Shown here one piece after another: positions 1 to 8,333 of a stretch of 8,736 nt of DNA. How positions within the stretch are numbered: the stretch's first letter is position 1; each line of letters starts with the position of its first letter. Source of the stretch: an uncultured Ignavibacteriales bacterium (GTDB taxonomy: Bacteria; Bacteroidota; Ignavibacteria; Ignavibacteriales; Ignavibacteriaceae); contig CAJXGP010000058.1 of the NCBI GenBank assembly GCA_913053915.1, positions 1-8,736 on the forward strand, read 5' to 3'. Under the pieces are notes generated by a model that did not search any database, had not been told where the DNA came from, and was given only the letters and a program-made list of their open reading frames with translations. The position numbers and the translations under genes are program-made.

Positions 1-157
1 GAACTCCCTTAAATACAAAGCGGAATTAAATTTAATGAGAAACCAAAACTTAGATATTACTAATTTTGAAGAGAAAATAAATGCATTTAAAATACCTAAA
101 TTAATAACCATCGCAAGTGGTTTTATTCCGATGGCATGTAACAAATCTTTTAAATAA
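1..157 (+). CDS. 3' end of a DUF2130-like protein, apparently truncated
   Basis: The reading frame starting at base 2 is open from the left edge to a TAA at 155-157 and gives 51 residues; its start lies outside the window. The first about 30 residues (NSLKYKAELNLMRNQ, then NLDITNFEEKINAFK) resemble, from memory, the conserved C-terminal part of DUF2130 proteins. These are coiled-coil-rich proteins of unknown function. In that family, as I recall it, the motif is followed by roughly 80-90 further residues. Here the likeness stops near residue 31 and an unrelated tail (IPKLITIASGF, ending in NKSFK) runs straight to the stop. I could not find the missing end in the other two forward frames. The gene therefore looks 3'-truncated and may be a pseudogene. 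The family call rests on about 30 residues without an alignment. Confidence 0.5.
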   Translation, partial: NSLKYKAELNLMRNQNLDITNFEEKINAFKIPKLITIASGFIPMACNKSFK

Positions 158-395
158 AAATATAGTACAATTACCGCTATCCCGAATAGTAAAGAATTAC
201 CGAGAGATAAAACTACTGATCCGGCAGAATAAAAAAATAACCTATAAAAAAGAAGCACAAGAGAAATTATCACAAATGCCTGCAATTTATAGCTCTTTAT
301 TACTGTTCTAACAATAGGTCTCATATTTTCGATAATAATTAAAAAATAAATTCAGTTTTTAACGAGCTCCAAATTAAATAAGGGGAATGCCATTT

Positions 396-546
396 ATGAG
401 TTCATTCTAAAAAGCTTAATAGAGTCACTCTGAATCAGCGAGGCAACTGAAGAATCTCTTATTTTACAATGGATTAGAGATTTATCATTTTCCGCCTGAG
501 GCAGACAGTCAGTTCAGAATGACGCATCAGTACTTTTTAGAGTAGA
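396..546. repeat. Nested palindromic interspersed repeat (REP/MITE-like)
   Basis: Three concentric inverted repeats share one centre. The outer arms are TCTAAAAAG (406-414) and CTTTTTAGA (533-541), which match perfectly. Five bases further out on each side ATGAG faces CTCAT. The middle arms are GTCACTCTGAA (424-434) and TTCAGAATGAC (513-523), with one mismatch. The inner arms are AATCTCT (453-459) and AGAGATT (476-482). The TCATTCTGAA-type arm and the GAAGAATCTC core resemble a class of short palindromic elements that I recall as frequent between genes in Bacteroidota/Chlorobiota-like genomes. There is no transposase. The structure is seen directly; its being a multicopy family is inferred. 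Confidence 0.6.
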
Positions 547-926
547 CTCATTTATCAAAGTAAAACTATATTTAACTAACTCTTAAAAAGCAAATTACGT
601 TAAAAAATGATATATGTAAAGAAAAGTTTTATATGCGGTAAAAAATTAGGATAATATTATCATCATAATTTGTGCCTAGTCGGAACACTCAGCTTTCTCC
701 CAGTGGAGGTTAGAAAATATTATTTATTTTTAAGCTTTACTTATTGCGCCAAAGAGAAAAATATTGATAGGATTTTGAAGCTGTTAAAATATGTTTTAAA
801 ACGAAAATAATAGAAAAATTACCCACAACAAGTTTCTCTCTCAGTAAGCGGGAGACTTGAGTAAATTTGATTTTTATTGTTATTAATTAACTGCTCACCT
901 TACGCAAAATATTAAATATGAATAGT

Positions 927-1047
927 CACAACCTTCAGGTCGTGGGCAAATGATAGTGTCATTTCGATACCGACGAAGTCAGGGAGAGAAATCTTTTTTT
1001 GACGAAAAGTGAAAGATTTCTCAGTCGAAGACTCCTTCGAAATGACA
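927..1047. repeat. Palindromic interspersed repeat cluster (REP-like)
   Basis: Two stems lie inside one another. The outer arms are TGTCATTTCGA (957-967) and TCGAAATGACA (1037-1047), perfect over 11 bp. The inner arms are GAGAAATCTTT (986-996) and AAAGATTTCTC (1012-1022), also perfect over 11 bp. Just to the left is a smaller hairpin, CAC-A-ACCT (927-934) with AGGT-C-GTG (937-944), broken by one mismatch. The GTCGTGG of this small hairpin recurs at 1077-1083 to the right of the large one. The layout matches the 396-546 element (outer TCATT arm, inner AATCT core) and suggests a related family. It could fold as a cruciform in DNA or as a hairpin if transcribed. Confidence 0.65.
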
Positions 1048-1158
1048 GTTTATTAGTTGTATAACACTCTCTAAAAGTCGTGGCTATAAATTGTAAAATA
1101 ATGCGTAACATAACTAATTAAAATAAATTTCATACAACACGGGAGAACATTAAAGCGT

Positions 1159-1176
1159 TGCCGGTTATTCCCGGCA
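1159..1176 (-). terminator. Possible terminator hairpin after the anti-sigma gene
   Basis: TGCCGG (1159-1164) and CCGGCA (1171-1176) form a perfect GC-rich 6-bp stem with a 6-base loop, about 36 bases past the stop of the leftward sigma/anti-sigma unit. On the minus strand it is followed by ACGCTTTAATG, a poor U tract, so intrinsic termination would be weak. On the plus strand it is followed by ACAGAAATTTTTA. It is the only GC-rich hairpin next to the end of the unit. Confidence 0.4.
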
Positions 1177-1211
1177 CAGAAATTTTTATAGTGAATTACA
1201 GTTTCCATTGT

Positions 1212-2786
1212 TCAAATTATAATAGTATTTGATTTTTTCTTAGGTGGAATTTTGATTTTGAACTCTTTCTTCATATTCTGAATTTCTTTTCTGAATTTAT
1301 CCATTTCTTTTTGAAGTTGTAGCATCTGTTTTTGGAATTGTTTTCCTTGAAAAATCATTGTAGAGCCGTTGAAAAAACGTTTAAATATGGATGCTAAGGA
1401 ATCAGGATTATTTTTAAATCTCTTAAACTGCTGCGTGAATAACGAATCCGGTTTATAATTATTCGATTTGCCCGATGGACCAAATCTGAAAGTTTTGAAA
1501 TTGAAATCATAGGATTTAGTAGGATTATTATAATGATATTTAAAGCTATAACTTTTGCTTCCGCCTTTCCGGAAATCCGGTGGAATATCAAATGAAAAGA
1601 CCTTGAATTTATTTGCAGTTTCATCAAGCTTCTTTAAAAAAGAATCAAAATGAGGTAATCGGATATTTGGGATAGGAATATCTCCTAAATGGACAGTGCA
1701 AGAATTAGTATCAAAATAAACCTTAAAATGTTTATCCCACGAAGAATCCCTTTTTAATTTGACAAGCCCTGTATCAAAATTGAAAGATATTTTGAATGCA
1801 TTCAGTCGCTTTGCAGATTCGCCAACATTACTCTTCAATTCCTTTTTCATCTTCTCAATTTTATGTTTAAACTTTTTCATATCGAAGTTAAAGGAATCGG
1901 AAAAGATTGTATCAGGAGTAAAAAATATATACTGATTGCTCTTGGAAGCTTTAACTTCATGGACAAGTTGAGCAACAGTTTTATTATATTTGGAAAAACC
2001 ACTTGGGACGGCTTTGTCAAACTGTTTTTTATTTGATTTAACTGCAAAAGTTAAAAGATCTGCAGTTAAGGCTTTATTGTAATTCCAGAGATTTGGGTTA
2101 ATCGCAATAGTATTTTTATTATTTACAAGAATTTGATTTTGCAAATCACCGGCATAAGAAGTTAAGATTGAATCAACTTGCAATTGTTGTTTTTTATTTA
2201 ACTTTAACCGCTTAACAAATTTGTTTAGATTGTTATTAGCCGGTTGCATGGCGGCAGTCTTTATTTCGAAATACCGATGTCCGTTCGGGTCCGAGCCAAG
2301 TTGCAAAAATTGATTTTTTCTTTCATCAAGCGGTAACCTATGAAAAAATGCGAAATTAAAGATATCTTCATTAGAAAGATCGGCGGCATATAAAAGAGGT
2401 TTTAAATTTTGTTTATAAAAAGCCTTAATATTAGATTTTTGTGAGTTCAGCAAATTATTCATAATACCGGGATTAAGCTTCAATACAATCATAAGGATTG
2501 TAGTTATCACTGCTACTCCGATGACGGGAAACCACTTTCTTGTACCCCTAAAAAATGGTTTTTTAAGCCTGATATTTGCTGCTAATCGAGTTTCAAAATA
2601 AGGATTTTCTTCGATAGTATTTACAGATTGTATCGTAAGTTGTTTAATCTTTTTTAATTCAGTAAGTTTTTTCCGTAATTCTTTAGATTTTTTTAATTCC
2701 TCCTCTAATTGTTTTTTTTCATCTTCAAAAAGTTCTCCGTCGATATAAGCCGACAACCGTTCATATTTTTTTAAGCTTTTCTTCAT
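1212..2786 (-). CDS. Membrane-anchored anti-sigma-like protein without a zinc motif
   Basis: Probable regulator that holds the ECF sigma factor encoded just upstream at the inner membrane. The N-terminal 50 or so residues carry the LSAYIDGEL motif and a charged helix, typical of cytoplasmic anti-sigma domains. The usual zinc ligands (H-x3-C-x2-C) are absent: the only cysteine in the protein is near residue 363. One membrane segment follows at about 86-103 (WFPVIGVAVITTILMIVL). The remaining about 420 residues would be extracytoplasmic; they are rich in Lys, Phe and Asn, with a helical LKLNKKQQLQVDSIL stretch near 194-208 and a coiled-coil-like end (about 482-510). I do not recognise a domain there. 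I prefer ATG 2786 (TGATG overlap with the sigma stop, AGGAG 8 bases upstream); GTG 2789 would add one residue. Its function is inferred from context and the N-terminal motif. Confidence 0.75.
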   Translation of the reverse strand: MKKSLKKYERLSAYIDGELFEDEKKQLEEELKKSKELRKKLTELKKIKQLTIQSVNTIEENPYFETRLAANIRLKKPFFRGTRKWFPVIGVAVITTILMIVLKLNPGIMNNLLNSQKSNIKAFYKQNLKPLLYAADLSNEDIFNFAFFHRLPLDERKNQFLQLGSDPNGHRYFEIKTAAMQPANNNLNKFVKRLKLNKKQQLQVDSILTSYAGDLQNQILVNNKNTIAINPNLWNYNKALTADLLTFAVKSNKKQFDKAVPSGFSKYNKTVAQLVHEVKASKSNQYIFFTPDTIFSDSFNFDMKKFKHKIEKMKKELKSNVGESAKRLNAFKISFNFDTGLVKLKRDSSWDKHFKVYFDTNSCTVHLGDIPIPNIRLPHFDSFLKKLDETANKFKVFSFDIPPDFRKGGSKSYSFKYHYNNPTKSYDFNFKTFRFGPSGKSNNYKPDSLFTQQFKRFKNNPDSLASIFKRFFNGSTMIFQGKQFQKQMLQLQKEMDKFRKEIQNMKKEFKIKIPPKKKSNTIII

Positions 2787-3385
2787 CACATCAACTCCTG
2801 TTCATAAGGTTTTAAAATATTTTTTAATCCTTCACGAGCTCTAAAAATACGAGATTTAACCGTACCGATTTCACATTGAATAGATTCGGCTATTTCTTGG
2901 TAACTTAAACCTTCTATATCTTTTAATAATAACGGAATACGAAGTTTCTCGGGTAATTTGGAAATTGCATTTTGTACAATCTCCTTTATATCGATATTTT
3001 CTTGATTAGGTGTATATCCGAATTCATGTTCCCATTCATTTATAGGTGAAAAAATGCTTCTTATCTTCATTTTTCTTAAATAATCTTTACATTTATTCAC
3101 CGTTATTCTGTATAACCAAGTTGTAAATTGTGATTCAAATCGGAACTTATTCAGGTTTTTATAAACAATCAAAAAAACTTCCTGCGAAATATCATCCACT
3201 ACATCGTGGTTATTGACGGTGATAAAAACAATACTCCTCACTTTCTCCTTATGCCTTATCATAAGAATACTAAAAGCCGATTCATCGCCTTCAATAAATC
3301 TTTTTATTAATGAAAAATCATCATCTAAATTTAAAACCTGTGCTTGATACAAATCTTCTTTGTTTTCCTTATAATTTTTATTCAT
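2786..3385 (-). CDS. ECF-type RNA polymerase sigma factor
   Basis: A 199-residue sigma-70-family factor of the extracytoplasmic-function type, which directs RNA polymerase to a specific set of promoters. Region 2 spans about residues 24-105, with the core-binding DDISQEVFLIVYKNL segment (64-78) and the -10-recognition part FRFESQFTTWLYRITVN (81-97). A linker of about 30 residues follows. Region 4 spans about 134-190, with LPEKLRIPLLLKDIEGLSY and the helix-turn-helix EIAESIQCEIGTVKSRIFRA (164-183). No regions 1.1 or 3 are present, as usual for ECF factors. The start ATG is preceded by A-rich sequence without a clear Shine-Dalgarno site. The stop overlaps the start of the downstream anti-sigma-like gene, the classic sigma/anti-sigma arrangement that keeps the two in balance. 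The target regulon cannot be told from this sequence. Confidence 0.93.
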   Translation of the reverse strand: MNKNYKENKEDLYQAQVLNLDDDFSLIKRFIEGDESAFSILMIRHKEKVRSIVFITVNNHDVVDDISQEVFLIVYKNLNKFRFESQFTTWLYRITVNKCKDYLRKMKIRSIFSPINEWEHEFGYTPNQENIDIKEIVQNAISKLPEKLRIPLLLKDIEGLSYQEIAESIQCEIGTVKSRIFRAREGLKNILKPYEQELM

Positions 3386-3505
3386 TTTTTAGACGTATTC
3401 TCATTTTCTTTGTTCCGTAAGATATATATAATTTATCAACCGTTAAAACAACTCTTAAAAGAATAATAAAAGTAATTCTCCAATACTATTGCAAAAGAAT
3501 TGTCA

Positions 3506-3520
3506 TCTAATTAAATTAGA
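3506..3520. promoter_or_regulatory. Perfect 15-bp palindrome in the divergent sigma/STAS promoter region
   Basis: TCTAATT and AATTAGA flank a single A (3513). The palindrome lies in the 157-bp gap between the divergent sigma and STAS genes, 22 bases before the STAS start. A weak candidate STAS promoter (TTGCAA 3489-3494, 17-base spacer, TAAATT 3512-3517) would have its -10 inside the palindrome, a position suited to an operator. The symmetry is seen; the promoter and any bound regulator are inferred, and AT-rich palindromes arise easily by chance. Confidence 0.3.
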
Positions 3521-3542
3521 TTAAAAAAATAAGGAGTTATGC

Positions 3543-5438
<1,896 letters not shown>

Positions 5439-5448
<10 letters not shown>

Positions 5449-5567
5449 AACCGGCATTCATAATAATTCCGAATCAGGAAAAATTGTTACCAACTAAAAT
5501 ATTTCGGGAAAAAATAGCCATGACAATTTTTGATACAATAGAAAAATTTTATGAGGAATATAATTAA
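5439..5567 (+). other. Out-of-frame continuation of the small exported protein
   Basis: Read in the -1 frame relative to the ATG at 5251, this stretch encodes 42 residues (LLVEPAFIIIPNQEKLL, then KIFREKIAMTIFDTIEK) and ends in a TAA at 5565-5567 that shares its last base with the kinase start (TAATG). There is no good start codon or ribosome-binding site for it alone. The exact junction with the kinase argues that it is the true 3' end of the gene at 5251. Confidence 0.5.
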
Positions 5568-6781
5568 TGAAGATGTTAGGAGGACCGAGATCCTTTCATA
5601 TTAAGATTTTACTTCTGTTTATTGCTATAATTATTGCAGGAGGTACACTCTATTATACCCAAAATTTAGTTGAACATCTTCAGACTAAAGAAAGACAAAT
5701 ACTCCAATTATATGCAAGAGGAATTGAATATGTTGCAAACACTTCATCTCAAAATACAGATATCACCTTTCTTTTCGATAATATAATTAAACCAATCGAT
5801 TTTCCATTAATTCTTACCGATGCTAATGATAATGTTAATATAAACAACAGTAAGGAAGATATTAGAAATATTGATTATGATACCACAATGTCCGGAAAAG
5901 AATTACAGGAATTTTTTGCAAAAAAGATAAAAGAAATGGACAAACTGCATCCTCCTTTATTAGTAACATATCAAGATTCGGTTATACTAACGAAAATTCA
6001 CTACGGTGACTCAAATTTAATTACTCAATTGAAGTACTATCCATATTTTCAAATTATTATTGCTGCTTTATTTATAATATTAGGTTACATCGGATTCAGC
6101 AATATTAAAAAAAGCGAGCAAAGTAATATTTGGGTAGGCATGGCAAAAGAAACGGCACATCAATTTGGTACACCGATTTCCAGTTTAATGGGATGGCTTG
6201 AAATGTTAAAATTGCATTTTGATGATCCGGATAAAGTTATAGACATTACCGAAGAAATAAACAATGATGTTGAAAAATTAAATAAGATTACTTATAGATT
6301 TTCAAAAATAGGCGCCGCACCAGAATTAAAACCATACATAGTTTATAATGTAATTAAAAATGTAGTTGAATATTTTCAAAGAAGGCTACCACAATTGGGA
6401 AAGGGTGTTGAATTAACACTCAATGGAGATCAAAAATCAAAAGTAAAATTAAATTCTGAGCTTTTTGAATGGGTTATAGAAAATTTAATTAAGAATGCAC
6501 TCGATGCAATAAATCATAAAAATGGGAAAATATATATAAATGTTTCTGCCGGTAAAAAAACTGTTGAAATAGAAATCTCGGATAATGGGAAAGGAATTGA
6601 TATAAAAAGGCGCAAAGATGTCTTTCGCCCAGGTTACAGCACAAAAAGAAGGGGATGGGGTTTAGGCCTGAGTCTTTCGAAAAGGATAATTGAAGGATAT
6701 CACAAGGGGAAAATATTTGTGAAAAGCTCAGTACCGGATGAAGGTACAACTTTTAAAATCACTCTCGATAAATATATCTAA
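5567..6781 (+). CDS. Membrane sensor histidine kinase without HAMP domain
   Basis: A 404-residue two-component sensor kinase. The first membrane segment is at about 11-30, an extracytoplasmic sensor region at 31-157, and the second membrane segment at about 158-178. Only about 20 residues then separate the membrane from the phospho-acceptor His198 in KETAHQFGTPISSLMGWLEML, so no HAMP linker is present. The HQFGTP H-box replaces the common HELRTP. The ATPase domain has the N-box NLIKNALDA (306-314), the G1 box DNGKGI (339-344), and FRPGYSTKRRGWGLGLSLSK (353-372) combining F and G2 boxes. It ends in a normal EGTTFKITL strand. Its ATG overlaps the stop of the preceding frame (TAATG), so it is probably translated with purA and the small protein. 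There is no response regulator nearby; ligand and target are unknown. Confidence 0.92.
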   Translation: MKMLGGPRSFHIKILLLFIAIIIAGGTLYYTQNLVEHLQTKERQILQLYARGIEYVANTSSQNTDITFLFDNIIKPIDFPLILTDANDNVNINNSKEDIRNIDYDTTMSGKELQEFFAKKIKEMDKLHPPLLVTYQDSVILTKIHYGDSNLITQLKYYPYFQIIIAALFIILGYIGFSNIKKSEQSNIWVGMAKETAHQFGTPISSLMGWLEMLKLHFDDPDKVIDITEEINNDVEKLNKITYRFSKIGAAPELKPYIVYNVIKNVVEYFQRRLPQLGKGVELTLNGDQKSKVKLNSELFEWVIENLIKNALDAINHKNGKIYINVSAGKKTVEIEISDNGKGIDIKRRKDVFRPGYSTKRRGWGLGLSLSKRIIEGYHKGKIFVKSSVPDEGTTFKITLDKYI

Positions 6782-6825
6782 TTCTTTGTTGCTTAAATTT
6801 TCATATCGATTTATTGTCCGGCAAA

Positions 6826-7770
6826 TCAGCTCATCGCCAGCATCCGTTCAATCGGTTTTAAGGCAAGCTTCATCAAGTTAGGCTCTAAAGTTATCTGCGG
6901 CTCTTTATTTTTCATACAAAAAAACAATTTCTCCATTGTACTTAGTTTCATATACGGGCATTCATTACAACTACAATTTTTGTCAGGTGGGGCTGGAATA
7001 AAGTACTTGTCAGGCATAATTTTTTGCATTTGATGAATAATTCCTACTTCAGTTGCAACTATATAACTACTCGAATCATCTTCCCGCACAAACTTTAAAA
7101 GCTTGCTGGTTGATCCAATAAAATCTGCACTGTTCAGAATTACATCTTCGCATTCGGGATGAGCAATAATTTTACTACCGGGATATTGAACCAGCAGATC
7201 GATTATTTTTCTTTCGCTAAAGGTTTCATGCACTATACATGTACCTTCCCAAAGCAGCATATCTCTACCGGTTTTTTTTATTAAATATTTACCGAGATTT
7301 CTATCCGGGGAAAATAATATGGGCTGTTCTTCAGGAATTTGATTAATTATTTTTTCGGCATTGCTTGAAGTACATATTATATCGCTCAATGATTTAACTG
7401 CAGCCGAACAATTTATATAAGTAATTGCCAAATGATCAGGATGTTTTTTCCTGAAGTTTTTAAAAAGAGGCGCCGGACAACTATCTGCCAAAGAACAACC
7501 GGCTTCAAGATCCGGTAGTAAAACAAGTTTATTCGGATTTAATATTTTAGCCGTCTCAACCATAAAATGGACTCCGGCAAAAACTATTACATCCGCATCA
7601 GTAGCTTTTGCTTTTCTGGCTAACTCTAAGCTATCACCGACAAAATCTGCAATATCTTGTATTTCGGATTCTTGATAATAGTGCGCTAATATAACTGCAT
7701 TAAGTTCTTTTTTTAATCTGATAATTTCTTTTTCTAGATCTACCTGTACATCAATTTCAAAATCCAACAT
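6826..7770 (-). CDS. nadA: Quinolinate synthase A
   Basis: Condenses iminoaspartate with dihydroxyacetone phosphate to quinolinate, in the cytoplasm, for de novo NAD synthesis. The enzyme carries a [4Fe-4S] cluster. The 314-residue product has normal length for the shorter NadA class. The three expected cluster ligands are visible: Cys92 in [10 protein letters not shown], Cys178 in EGTCIVHE, and Cys271 in [10 protein letters not shown]. The substrate-binding AHYYQ (29-33), GDSLELA (45-51), HPEC (204-207) and ATEVG (239-243) motifs are present. AGGAGT lies about 7 bases before the ATG, which fixes the start. nadB and nadC are not in the window. It converges with the kinase gene, with 44 bases between the two stops and no clear terminator. 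A palindrome and a candidate promoter lie just upstream (7800-7864). Confidence 0.97.
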   Translation of the reverse strand: MLDFEIDVQVDLEKEIIRLKKELNAVILAHYYQESEIQDIADFVGDSLELARKAKATDADVIVFAGVHFMVETAKILNPNKLVLLPDLEAGCSLADSCPAPLFKNFRKKHPDHLAITYINCSAAVKSLSDIICTSSNAEKIINQIPEEQPILFSPDRNLGKYLIKKTGRDMLLWEGTCIVHETFSERKIIDLLVQYPGSKIIAHPECEDVILNSADFIGSTSKLLKFVREDDSSSYIVATEVGIIHQMQKIMPDKYFIPAPPDKNCSCNECPYMKLSTMEKLFFCMKNKEPQITLEPNLMKLALKPIERMLAMS

Positions 7771-7799
7771 TTATTGACTCCTAAGAAATAATAAAATTT

Positions 7800-7827
7800 A
7801 TAATACAAAAAGTAATAAAATTGTCTC
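7800..7827 (-). promoter_or_regulatory. Candidate nadA promoter
   Basis: On the minus strand GAGACA (7827-7822) is separated by 16 bases from TATTAT (7805-7800), which matches the sigma-70 consensus at 4 of 6 and 5 of 6 positions. It would start transcription near 7793 and give a leader of about 20 bases containing the AGGAGT site. The -35 hexamer overlaps one arm of the palindrome at 7824-7864. In AT-rich DNA such matches are common, so this is tentative. Confidence 0.3.
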
Positions 7828-7864
7828 ATAATAATTAAACTAAAAAAAATTTATTATTATGAGA
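7824..7864. repeat. Perfect 12-bp inverted repeat upstream of nadA
   Basis: TCTCATAATAAT (7824-7835) and ATTATTATGAGA (7853-7864) match perfectly around a 17-base A-rich loop. It lies 54 bases before the nadA start and overlaps the candidate -35. It could be a pair of operator half-sites for an NAD-responsive regulator, or a terminator read from either side, since A and T runs lie within the loop. Which of these applies cannot be told from one copy. Confidence 0.5.
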
Positions 7865-7908
7865 TGCAGGGCAATGTTCGTAGAAGCTGTTTTCAACAAT
7901 TTTAACTT

Positions 7909-7924
7909 TGGCATATAAATTGAT
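7909..7924 (+). promoter_or_regulatory. Sigma-54-like -24/-12 promoter, copy 1
   Basis: TGGCAT (7909-7914), five bases, then TTGA (7920-7923) keeps the exact spacing of the sigma-54 consensus TGGCAC-N5-TTGC. The final C of the -12 element is A. The predicted start lies near 7931-7936, exactly where the 27-bp block shared with copy 2 begins. The same element recurs at 8310. The spacing and duplication are seen; use by RpoN is inferred, and no RpoN activator is in the window. Confidence 0.45.
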
Positions 7925-7932
7925 ATATAAGA

Positions 7933-8062
7933 GATGAAAATAGAAAATAGTTTTAAGCATATATCTCCCCAAAATTAACTACCGGGCTTTACTTCAAAGT
8001 CCGGTAGCATACCTTCTAACCCAATTAGTTACAAACATTAATATAAATTAATTGGTTTGTTT
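7933..8062 (+). ncRNA. Candidate small RNA, copy 1 (two hairpins)
   Basis: Predicted transcript of about 130 nt. It opens with a 27-base block (7935-7961, beginning TGAAAATAG and ending AAGCATA) identical to that at 8336-8362, followed by the C-rich CTCCCC (7965-7970). The first hairpin pairs 7979-7990 (CTACCGGGCTTT) with 7996-8007 (AAAGTCCGGTAG), including one G-U pair and a 5-base loop. Then TTAGTTACAAA (8025-8035), shared with copy 2, leads into a second hairpin: ACAAAC-ATTAAT (8031-8042) with ATTAAT-TG-GTTTGT (8047-8060), followed by TTTAAAA, a weak terminator tail. There is no ORF of note inside. I know no family with this layout. The RNA call is inferred from promoter, conserved 5' end and hairpins. 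Confidence 0.45.
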
Positions 8063-8309
8063 AAAAAACCAAAACACTCGCAGTTTCATTATTACAAAAT
8101 TTGAAATTTATCAGATTTTCAAGTTCTTTCAGATGACCGTTCCTAATTTACCGGAGAATGACTTTAATAGCCCGGATTCATAAAATATTACAATGGCTTT
8201 GAAGCAAACCTGACACGTAATAATCACTTCTTACATGTAATTTTTACCGGTTATTTTAACTTTCTCAAATTAAATCTTGTGAAACGGTTAATTTTCTAAG
8301 TTTTTTTAA

Positions 8310-8325
8310 TGGCACATAATTTGAT
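8310..8325 (+). promoter_or_regulatory. Sigma-54-like -24/-12 promoter, copy 2
   Basis: TGGCAC (8310-8315), five bases, then TTGA (8321-8324): a full match to the -24 half, correct spacing, and one mismatch in the -12 half. It aligns without gaps with copy 1 from the promoter through the shared 27-bp block. The predicted start is near 8333-8336 (GGGT). A T run (8301-8307) lies just upstream. Confidence 0.5.
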
Positions 8326-8333
8326 ACTTATAG

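Larger units (their letters stand above)
158..1211. other. Long intergenic region without a credible gene
   Basis: About 1050 bases separate the truncated left-edge gene from the stop codon of the anti-sigma gene. Stops are frequent in all six frames. The longest forward ORF (GTG at 117 to 311) has no ribosome-binding site, no recognisable motif and an unnatural K/I/L-rich composition. What the stretch holds is structural: a nested palindromic repeat at 396-546, a second palindromic cluster at 927-1047, a perfect 12-bp palindrome GATAATATTATC at 650-661, and a hairpin at 1159-1176. It looks like decayed accessory sequence colonised by small palindromic repeats. Confidence 0.6.

Noticed and set aside
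117..311. 64-codon forward ORF from a GTG
   Set aside because: No ribosome-binding site, no motif, composition of translated AT-rich noncoding DNA, and it overlaps the end of the DUF2130-like frame.
650..661. Palindrome GATAATATTATC
   Set aside because: Short A/T-dominated palindrome without associated promoter or gene; likely chance.
1394..1627. Minus-strand ORF inside the anti-sigma gene
   Set aside because: Lies fully within the anti-sigma-like gene in another frame, and its Ile/Arg/Asn-rich product looks like an out-of-frame reading.
6489..6749. Minus-strand ORF opposite the kinase ATPase domain
   Set aside because: Antisense shadow of the conserved ATPase domain.
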